A stretch of 45,715 nt of DNA from Kitasatospora aureofaciens (GTDB lineage: Bacteria > Actinomycetota > Actinomycetes > Streptomycetales > Streptomycetaceae), in assembly GCF_001188955.3 (NCBI RefSeq), contig NZ_JPRF03000049.1, positions 1 through 45,715 of the forward strand. The letters are read 5' to 3'. The notes under the pieces are model-generated. The model ran no database searches, had not been told where the DNA came from, and was given only the letters and a program-made list of their open reading frames with translations. Of this stretch, positions 39,585 through 45,715 are shown in pieces. The translations under genes and the position numbers were made by a program. The stretch's first letter is position 1. Every line of letters begins with the position of its first letter.

Positions 39585-40976
39585 ATGAGTCGCTCCGCAC
39601 ATCCCGCCGGGCCCCGCCACGGCGACGTCCTGCCCGAGGGCCACTACCAGGCCCCGCCGGCCGACCTGAACGCGCTCGATCCCAAGGTCTGGTCGTGCAC
39701 CGTCGCCCGCAACGCCGAGGGCGCGGCCACCGTCGGCGGGATCGACGTGAGGCGACTGGCGGCCGAGTTCGGCACCCCGGCCTACGTGCTGGACGAGGAG
39801 GACTTCCGCGCCCGGGCCCGCGCCTGGCGGGACGCCTTCGGCGCCGGCGCGGACGTCTACTACGCCGGAAAGGCCTTCCTCTCCAAGGCGATCGTGCGCT
39901 GGCTGCACGAGGAGGCCCTCAACCTCGACGTGTGCAGCGTCGGCGAGCTCGCGGTGGCGCTGGCCGCCGGGATGCCGCCGGAGCGGATCGCGCTGCACGG
40001 CAACAACAAGTCGGCCGACGAGCTGGAACACGCGGTGAAGACCGGTGTCGGGCACATCGTGGTCGACTCCTACGAGGAGATCGAGCGGCTGGCCGCGATC
40101 GCCGCCCGCCACGGCGTGCGCCAGCAGGTGCTGATCCGGGTCACCGTCGGCGTCGAGGCGCACACCCACGAGTTCATCGCGACGGCGCACGAGGACCAGA
40201 AGTTCGGCCTCTCGCTGAACGGCGGGGCCGCCGCCGAGGCGGTGCGCCGGGTGCTCGGCCACGACAGCCTGGAACTGCGCGGCATCCACTCGCACATCGG
40301 CTCGCAGATCTTCGACATGGCCGGCTTCGAGGTGGCCGCCCGCCGGGTGGTCGGCCTGCTGGCCGGGATCCGGGACGAGCACGGCGTCGAGCTGCCCGAG
40401 ATCGACCTCGGCGGCGGCCTCGGCATCGCCTACACCAGCGAGGACGACCCGCGCGAGCCCGCCGAGATCGCCGCCGCCCTGGCCGAGATCGTCCGCCGCG
40501 AGTGCGCCGCCGCGAACCTGAACGCCCCCCGGCTGAGCGTGGAGCCGGGCCGGGCGATCGTCGGCCCGACCGCGTTCACGCTGTACGAGGTCGGCACGGT
40601 CAAGCCGCTGGAGGGCCTGCGCACCTACGTCAGCGTGGACGGCGGGATGTCCGACAACATCCGCACCGCGCTGTACGACGCCGAGTACTCGGTGGCCCTG
40701 GTGTCCCGCACCAGCGAGGCCGCGCCGATGCTGGTCCGGGTGGTCGGCAAGCACTGCGAGTCCGGCGACATCGTCGTCCGGGACGCCTTCCTGCCCTCCG
40801 ACCTGGCCCCGGGCGACCTGATCGCGGTGCCCGCCACCGGCGCCTACTGCCGCTCGATGGCGAGCAACTACAACCACGCCCTCAGGCCCCCCGTGCTCGC
40901 CGTCAGGGACGGTGCGGCGCGGGTGATCGTCCGGCGCGAGACGGAGGAGGATCTCCTGCGCCTGGATATCGGATGA
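39585..40976 (+). CDS. lysA: Diaminopimelate decarboxylase
   Basis: PLP enzyme of 463 residues that converts meso-diaminopimelate to L-lysine, the last step of the pathway. The fold-type III barrel carries the PLP lysine Lys96 in YYAGKAFLSK, HSHIGSQIFD near 245, the phosphate-binding GGGLGIAY near 285 and the C-terminal domain with SVDGGMSDNIRTALYDAEY and CESGD. Start ATG 39585 follows GAAGGA at 39570. It is the first gene of the lysA-hom-thrC-thrB set and 138 bases upstream of hom. Confidence 0.95.
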   Translation: MSRSAHPAGPRHGDVLPEGHYQAPPADLNALDPKVWSCTVARNAEGAATVGGIDVRRLAAEFGTPAYVLDEEDFRARARAWRDAFGAGADVYYAGKAFLSKAIVRWLHEEALNLDVCSVGELAVALAAGMPPERIALHGNNKSADELEHAVKTGVGHIVVDSYEEIERLAAIAARHGVRQQVLIRVTVGVEAHTHEFIATAHEDQKFGLSLNGGAAAEAVRRVLGHDSLELRGIHSHIGSQIFDMAGFEVAARRVVGLLAGIRDEHGVELPEIDLGGGLGIAYTSEDDPREPAEIAAALAEIVRRECAAANLNAPRLSVEPGRAIVGPTAFTLYEVGTVKPLEGLRTYVSVDGGMSDNIRTALYDAEYSVALVSRTSEAAPMLVRVVGKHCESGDIVVRDAFLPSDLAPGDLIAVPATGAYCRSMASNYNHALRPPVLAVRDGAARVIVRRETEEDLLRLDIG

Positions 40977-41114
40977 CGAAATTCTCGTCTCAGATCATGG
41001 AACGACCGTAGATCCGTGCGGAAAGTCCCCGAGACTGGTACGGACCGAAGTTCCCGGCGGCACCGGAAAACCGCCGGAAATACCGAAGCACGAAGAATGG
41101 CAGAGCGGAGTCGG

Positions 41115-42407
41115 ATGATGCGTACGCGCCCGCTGAAGGTGGCGTTGCTGGGTTGTGGTGTGGTGGGCTCCGAGGTGGCGCGCATCATGACGACGACGGC
41201 CGACGACCTCGCCGCTCGCATCGGTGCCCCGGTCGAGCTCGCCGGGATCGCGGTCCGCCGGGCCGGCCGGGTGCGCCCCGGGGTGCCCGAGCACCTGATC
41301 ACCACCGACGCCGAGGCCCTGGTCAACCGGGGCGACATCGACGTCGTGGTCGAGGTGGTGGGCGGGATCGAGCCCTCCAAATCGCTGCTGCTGTCGGCCT
41401 TCGAGCAGGGCGCCTCGGTGGTCAGCGCCAACAAGGCGCTGCTCGCCCAGGACGGCACCGAGCTGCACGCGGCGGCCGCCGCGGCCGGTGTGGACCTGTA
41501 CTACGAGGCCGCGGTCGCGGGCGCGATCCCGCTGCTGCGCCCGCTGCGCGAGTCCCTCGCCGGGGACAAGGTCAACCGGGTGCTGGGCATCGTCAACGGC
41601 ACCACCAACTTCATCCTCGACAAGATGGACACCACCGGCGCCGGCTACTCGGAGGCGCTGGAGGAGGCCACCGCGCTCGGCTACGCCGAGGCCGACCCGA
41701 CCGCGGACGTGGAGGGCTTCGACGCCGCCGCCAAGGCCGCGATCCTCGCCGGCATCGCCTTCCACACCAAGGTCACCGCGGCGGACGTCTACCGCGAGGG
41801 CATCACCGAGGTCACCGCCGCCGACATCGCCTCCGCGAAGGCGATGGGCTGCGTGGTCAAGCTGCTCGCGATCTGCGAGCGGGCCGCCGACGGCGAGTCC
41901 GTCACCGCGCGCGTCCACCCGGCGATGATCCCGCTGTCGCACCCGCTGGCCTCCGTCCGCGAGGCGTACAACGCGGTGTTCGTCGAGGCCGAGGCGGCCG
42001 GTCGGCTGATGTTCTACGGCCCGGGCGCGGGCGGCTCGCCGACCGCCTCCGCGGTGCTGGGCGACCTGGTCGCGGTCTGCCGCAACAAGCTGGCCGGGGC
42101 CACCGGTCCCGGTGACTCCCTGTACACCCGGCTGCCCGCCAAGCCGATGGACGAGGTCGTCACCCGCTACCACGTCAGCCTGGACGTGGACGACCGGGCG
42201 GGCGTGCTCGCCCAGGTCGCGTCCGTCTTCGCCGAGCACGGCGTCTCCATCGACACCGTGCGCCAGCAGGGCCGCGACGGCGACGCCTCGCTCGTCGTGG
42301 TCACCCACCGTGCCACCGACGCCGCGCTGTCGGCGACGGTCGACAAGCTCCGCGCGCTGGACAGCGTGCGGGACGTGGCCAGCATCATGCGGGTCGAAGG
42401 GGAATAA
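41115..42407 (+). CDS. hom: Homoserine dehydrogenase
   Basis: NAD(P)-dependent enzyme of 430 residues converting aspartate semialdehyde to homoserine, the branch point to threonine and methionine. The Rossmann motif KVALLGCGVVGSEV is at the N-terminus, the catalytic region includes GIVNGTTNFIL, EADPTADVEGFDAAAK and KLLAICER, and a C-terminal ACT domain (about 350-430, VSLDVDDRAGVLAQVASVFAEHG) is the likely threonine feedback site. ATG 41115 has GCGGAG five bases upstream; ATG 41097 and 41118 are alternatives. thrC follows after 10 bases. Confidence 0.95.
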   Translation: MMRTRPLKVALLGCGVVGSEVARIMTTTADDLAARIGAPVELAGIAVRRAGRVRPGVPEHLITTDAEALVNRGDIDVVVEVVGGIEPSKSLLLSAFEQGASVVSANKALLAQDGTELHAAAAAAGVDLYYEAAVAGAIPLLRPLRESLAGDKVNRVLGIVNGTTNFILDKMDTTGAGYSEALEEATALGYAEADPTADVEGFDAAAKAAILAGIAFHTKVTAADVYREGITEVTAADIASAKAMGCVVKLLAICERAADGESVTARVHPAMIPLSHPLASVREAYNAVFVEAEAAGRLMFYGPGAGGSPTASAVLGDLVAVCRNKLAGATGPGDSLYTRLPAKPMDEVVTRYHVSLDVDDRAGVLAQVASVFAEHGVSIDTVRQQGRDGDASLVVVTHRATDAALSATVDKLRALDSVRDVASIMRVEGE

Positions 42408-42417
42408 GGAACCAGCC

Positions 42418-43515
42418 ATGAACGCCGTTGCCGAGAACGTCGTCCGAGGCGCGCACACCCACCAGTGGCGCGGCCTGATCGAGGAGTACCGGGACCGCCT
42501 GCCGGTCACCGCGACCACCCCGGTGGTCACCCTGCTGGAGGGCGGCACGCCCCTGGTACCCGCCCAGGTGCTCTCCGAGCGCACGGGCTGCGAGGTCTAC
42601 CTCAAGGTCGAGGGCGCCAACCCGACCGGCTCCTTCAAGGACCGCGGGATGACGATGGCCATCTCCAAGGCCAAGGAGGCGGGCGCGCAGGCCGTCATCT
42701 GCGCGTCCACCGGCAACACCTCGGCCTCCGCCGCCGCGTACGCGGTGCGCGCCGGGATGGTCTCCGCGGTGCTCGTGCCCCAGGGCAAGATCGCCCTGGG
42801 CAAGATGGGCCAGGCGCTGGTGCACGGCGCGAAGATCCTGCAGGTCGACGGCAACTTCGACGACTGCCTGACGCTGGCCCGCGAGCTGTCCGAGAAGTAC
42901 CCGGTCGCCCTGGTCAACTCGGTGAACCCGGTGCGGATCGAGGGCCAGAAGACCGCCGCCTTCGAGATCGTCGACATGCTCGGCGACGCCCCGGACATCC
43001 ACGTCCTGCCGGTCGGCAACGCGGGTAACATCACCGCGTACTGGAAGGGCTACCGGGAGTACGCGACCGACGGGATGGCCGCGCGCACCCCGCGGATGTG
43101 GGGCTTCCAGGCCTCCGGCTCGGCCCCGATCGTGGACGGCGCGCCCGTCCTCAAGCCGCAGACCATCGCCACCGCGATCCGGATCGGCAACCCGGCCTCC
43201 TGGGACTTCGCGCTCGCCGCGCGGGACGAGTCCGGTGGCCTCATCGACAAGGTGACTGACCGTCAGATCCTCGCCGCGTACCGGCTGTTGGCCGCGCAGG
43301 AGGGCGTCTTCGTGGAGCCCGCCTCGGCTGCCTCGGTGGCCGGCCTGCTGGCCAAGGCGGAGGCCGGCCTGGTCGACCCGGGCCAGCGGATCGTCTGCAC
43401 GGTGACCGGCAACGGCCTCAAGGACCCGGACTGGGCGGTGGCCGGCGCGCCGCAGCCGCAGGTCGTCCCGATCGACCCGGAGGCGGCGGCCCGGCGACTC
43501 GGACTGCTCGACTGA
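42418..43515 (+). CDS. thrC: Threonine synthase
   Basis: PLP-dependent lyase of 365 residues that makes threonine from O-phosphohomoserine. The PLP lysine Lys74 is in NPTGSFKDRGM, the substrate-binding loop is CASTGNTSASAAAYA, and the phosphate-binding VGNAGNITAYWKGY lies near 200. Short actinobacterial form (about 350 residues) without the N-terminal extension of the enterobacterial enzyme. ATG 42418 has AAGGA at 42406-42410, ten bases after the hom stop, so the two are cotranscribed. A strong terminator follows. Confidence 0.96.
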   Translation: MNAVAENVVRGAHTHQWRGLIEEYRDRLPVTATTPVVTLLEGGTPLVPAQVLSERTGCEVYLKVEGANPTGSFKDRGMTMAISKAKEAGAQAVICASTGNTSASAAAYAVRAGMVSAVLVPQGKIALGKMGQALVHGAKILQVDGNFDDCLTLARELSEKYPVALVNSVNPVRIEGQKTAAFEIVDMLGDAPDIHVLPVGNAGNITAYWKGYREYATDGMAARTPRMWGFQASGSAPIVDGAPVLKPQTIATAIRIGNPASWDFALAARDESGGLIDKVTDRQILAAYRLLAAQEGVFVEPASAASVAGLLAKAEAGLVDPGQRIVCTVTGNGLKDPDWAVAGAPQPQVVPIDPEAAARRLGLLD

Positions 43516-43529
43516 CGCAGGGGTCTGAC

Positions 43530-43573
43530 ACTTCGACGGGCCGACCCACTTTCGGGGGTCGGCCCGTCGAAGT
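43530..43573 (+). terminator. Terminator after thrC
   Basis: Perfect 18-bp stem, ACTTCGACGGGCCGACCC (43530-43547) with 43556-43573, and an 8-base loop, 14 bases after the thrC stop. It separates hom-thrC from thrB. Confidence 0.8.
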
Positions 43574-43884
43574 TCTCCGGTGACTCCTTTGTGTCAATTC
43601 CGCTGCGCATTCCGATCCGATTCCGCCCCTCCCTTTGACCGGGAGGGGTGTGCATTCCGGCCAGAACCGGCAACACACCAGATCGAAGGCCCACGGGGTG
43701 TACCACTGGGGAACCTCTCTTCGATACTCTGGGTCCGGCCGTGTGGCACATGCCCCGGGCCCGTCCTGCGCGGGCCGCGCCGACGACTGTGACCGCCCGG
43801 CCCGAGGGGCCCGCGGCCCTTTCCCCCACCCTCGCACCGACGACGCGCTCCGCGCCGCCCGATTTCCCCAGGAGAGTCCACCGC
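43574..43884 (+). other. thrB promoter and leader region
   Basis: A 311-base gap. A second hairpin CCCCTCCC (43626-43633)/GGGAGGGG (43641-43648) lies upstream of GATACT at 43723-43728, which could be a -10; the leader would then be about 150 bases. An in-frame GTG at 43741 would extend thrB by about 48 residues of low-complexity sequence and has no ribosome site, so I regard the stretch as untranslated. Confidence 0.4.
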
Positions 43885-44823
43885 ATGGCCGGTCCTGCGT
43901 TCCGTGCCGCCGCCGTCCGGGTCAGGGTTCCCGCGACCAGCGCCAACCTCGGCCCGGGCTTCGACGCCTTCGGGCTCGCGCTGGGTCTGTACGACGACGT
44001 GGTCGTCCGGGTCGCCGACTCCGGGCTCGCCGTCGACATCGCCGGGGAGGGGGCCGGGACACTGCCCCGGGACGAGCGGCACCTGCTGGTCCGCTCGATG
44101 CGGGCCGCGTTCGACCGGCTCGGCGGCCAGCCGCGCGGCCTCGAAGTGGTCTGCGCCAACCGGATACCGCACGGCCGTGGCCTGGGCTCCTCCTCGGCCG
44201 CCATCTGCGCCGGCATCGTGGCCGCCCGCGCGGTCACCATCGGTGGCCCGTCCGCGCTGGACGACGACGCGCTGCTGGCCCTCGCCTCCGAGCTGGAGGG
44301 CCACCCCGACAACGTCGCGGCCTGCCTGCGCGGCAACTTCACCATCGCCTGGACCGACGAGGAGTCGGCGAAGGCGGTCGCCCTGGAGCCGTCCGAGCAG
44401 GTCGTCCCGGTGGTGTTCGTCCCGGCCGGCGAGGTGCTCACCGAGACCGCCCGCGGCCTGCTGCCGAAGACCGTCCCGCTGGCCGACGCGGCCGTCAACG
44501 CCGGCCGCTCCGCGCTGCTGGTGGAGGCGTTGACCCGGCGGCCCGAACTGCTGCTCGCGGCCACCGAGGACCGGCTGCACCAGGACTACCGCGCCTCCGC
44601 GATGCCGGACAGCGCCGCGCTGGTCGGCGCGCTGCGCGCGGAGGGCGTCCCCGCGGTCATCTCCGGGGCCGGCCCGACCGTGCTGGCGCTCACCGACGAG
44701 GCGGGTGTCGACAAGGTGCTGTCCTTCGCCGGGCACCACGGCCACGGCGGCGACCCGGCGTTCGCCGCGCACCGGCTGGGCGTCGACCGCACCGGGGCCA
44801 CCGTGCTCCCGCTGGACGTCTGA
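43885..44823 (+). CDS. thrB: Homoserine kinase
   Basis: GHMP-family kinase of 312 residues that phosphorylates homoserine for threonine synthase. The N-terminus has VRVPATSANLGPGFDAFGLALG, the ATP loop is PHGRGLGSSSAAICAG near 95 and the third GHMP motif is ISGAGPTVLAL near 255. ATG 43885 has AGGAGAG at 43870-43876. It has its own promoter region, separated from thrC by a terminator, which allows independent expression. Confidence 0.95.
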   Translation: MAGPAFRAAAVRVRVPATSANLGPGFDAFGLALGLYDDVVVRVADSGLAVDIAGEGAGTLPRDERHLLVRSMRAAFDRLGGQPRGLEVVCANRIPHGRGLGSSSAAICAGIVAARAVTIGGPSALDDDALLALASELEGHPDNVAACLRGNFTIAWTDEESAKAVALEPSEQVVPVVFVPAGEVLTETARGLLPKTVPLADAAVNAGRSALLVEALTRRPELLLAATEDRLHQDYRASAMPDSAALVGALRAEGVPAVISGAGPTVLALTDEAGVDKVLSFAGHHGHGGDPAFAAHRLGVDRTGATVLPLDV

Positions 44824-45400
44824 GCAGCTGGTTTGGCCCTGCGGCGAGCCGGGCCGTCCGGACACGATTGGCAGGCCCGAGGTCGGGGAATGTCTGAGGG
44901 GGTCGGTAGTGTTAATCTCATTGCTGCACCATGTGCCCTCCGGGGCTCGGTGCGCCGCGTCCCGATCCCAGCGCTCCACTGCCGTGGAGCCGCCGCGATG
45001 TCCGGGGCGACGATTCTCCGGGAGCCCACCGCAGCGCGTACGCAGCCTGCCTGCGCGACATGCGGCCGCATCCCGAAGCCGTGACGGCACCTGACTCCCA
45101 CCCGCGGCCTTCCACCTGAAGGCCAGGACGGGCGGAGCGCGGGTCACCGTCACGCGACGGGGGCCCGGGATTCGCAGGCAGCGTGGGGGCAACGCCCTCT
45201 GGGGAGGTCGACACACGGCCGGCCCACGCGCCACTCAGCACCACCGTGCTTCATGCACCGCACCTCGCAGCTCTCCCTCGACGGGCTCCCGCCATTCGAG
45301 GGACCACCGCCTCGGACCGACGCAGTCGAGCGTTGGTCAGGACAGCACAACCGGTCGCCGAGCCAGACAGGCCGACGTCCGCTCCAGGGAAGGACCCTTA
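44824..45400 (+). other. Long rho leader region without a convincing gene
   Basis: 577 bases between thrB and rho. TAGTGT at 44907-44912, in a locally AT-rich spot, may be a -10, giving a leader of nearly 490 bases. A hairpin TCCCTCGA (45274-45281)/TCGAGGGA (45296-45303) with a 14-base loop lies about 100 bases before rho. Small open frames such as 44833-45084 have no ribosome site and unconvincing composition. Long leaders that allow Rho to terminate its own transcript are common; that use here is inferred. Confidence 0.45.
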
Positions 45401-45715
45401 GTGAGCGACTCCACCGATCTGATGGGCGCGCGCCCGGACGCCGAAGCGTCGGACGCGGCCGCCGCCCCCGCCGCCCCGCGCCGCCGCCGCAATGCCGCCG
45501 CGGGCCTGGACGGCATGGTTCTCGCCGAGCTGCAGAAGCTCGCCGCGGACCTGGGCATCACCGGTACCGGGCGCATGCGCAAGAGCCAGCTGATCGAGAC
45601 CATCAAGGAGAAGAGCGGCGGGGACCCGCTGCTCGCCGCCGGTGGCGCCCCGGCCGCCAAGCGCACCGCCGCCAAGGCGGAGGCCGAGGCCCCGGCCGAG
45701 AAGAAGGCCACCCGG
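45401..45715 (+). CDS. rho: Transcription termination factor Rho (N-terminal part)
   Basis: The first 105 codons of rho; the rest is beyond the right edge. Rho is the hexameric RNA helicase that ends untranslated transcripts. GTG 45401 has AGGGAAGGA at 45387-45395. After an Asp/Ala-rich start comes RRRRNAAAGLDGMVLAELQK then LAADLGITGTGRMRKSQLIE, the Rho N-terminal helical-bundle domain (about 32-70). An Ala/Glu/Lys-rich segment begins after that, as in other high-GC actinobacteria where Rho has a long inserted RNA-binding region. Order thrB-rho is the streptomycete order. Confidence 0.92.
   Translation, partial: MSDSTDLMGARPDAEASDAAAAPAAPRRRRNAAAGLDGMVLAELQKLAADLGITGTGRMRKSQLIETIKEKSGGDPLLAAGGAPAAKRTAAKAEAEAPAEKKATR

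Noticed and set aside
40977..41114. Attenuator or T-box before hom
   Set aside because: Only a weak CCGGCGG/CCGCCGG stem (41054-41077) is present; no leader peptide rich in Thr, Ile or Met codons and no T-box core.
43741..43884. Longer thrB start at GTG 43741
   Set aside because: The added residues are low-complexity and the ATG at 43885 has a clear AGGAGAG ribosome site and begins the conserved kinase fold.
44833..45084. Small protein in the rho leader
   Set aside because: No ribosome site, several overlapping frames of similar quality and no conserved motif.

Overview
The window is 45.7 kb of very GC-rich actinobacterial chromosome. Codon third positions are nearly all G or C, GTG starts are frequent, and gene order and protein families point to Streptomycetaceae (Streptomyces, Kitasatospora or a close relative). 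I see no insertion sequence, prophage, CRISPR array or other sign of recent transfer. It reads as core chromosome with an accessory-looking island in the middle. Two genes run off the ends: the start of the 2-oxoglutarate dehydrogenase/decarboxylase E1 gene on the left (minus strand) and the start of rho on the right (plus strand).

Layout. (1) 1-6.6 kb: kgd/sucA 5' end, a histidine kinase/response regulator pair, a rhomboid-like membrane protein and lon. The lon promoter carries a perfect ClgR palindrome and an HspR/HAIR-like element. (2) 6.6-11.9 kb: GtrA-type membrane protein, ROK regulator, then a DUF3533-type membrane protein divergent from a MarR regulator, followed by a DHA2 drug-efflux MFS whose promoter is covered by a double inverted repeat. 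(3) 11.9-17.8 kb: low-affinity phosphate transporter pit with a small membrane protein and a PHO box, a secreted NlpC/P60 peptidase, and an FdhF/YdeP-type molybdopterin oxidoreductase. (4) 17.8-30.1 kb: a divergent cluster for uptake and breakdown of, most likely, sulfur-containing amino acids. It holds two permeases, two lipoprotein binding proteins, one ATPase, an SsuD-like flavin monooxygenase, a GNAT acetyltransferase and an FAD/NAD(P)-binding protein. It is preceded by a 25-residue cysteine-type leader peptide and is bracketed by two soluble Ser/Thr kinases with TPR-like tails. (5) 30.0-36.9 kb: MBL-fold hydrolase, FAH-family hydrolase, TetR, DUF885 metallopeptidase, PfkB-type sugar kinase and a secreted trypsin-like protease. 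(6) 37.0-45.7 kb: tRNA-Arg(CCG), a stand-alone receiver protein, and the aspartate-family block argS-lysA-hom-thrC-thrB-rho.

How the parts work together. The most interesting unit is region 4. Its protein inventory matches the Bacillus subtilis ytmI/tcyJKLMN operon (GNAT, two binding proteins, two permeases, ATPase, LLM monooxygenase), used there for S-modified cysteines. A conserved-type leader peptide with a near-terminal Cys codon suggests cysteine-responsive attenuation. The FAD/NAD(P)-binding protein, coupled to the second permease by an ATGA overlap, and the flanking kinases are not part of that model. Region 6 makes lysine, threonine and methionine precursors from aspartate. Region 1 links proteolysis to heat-shock and Clp control.
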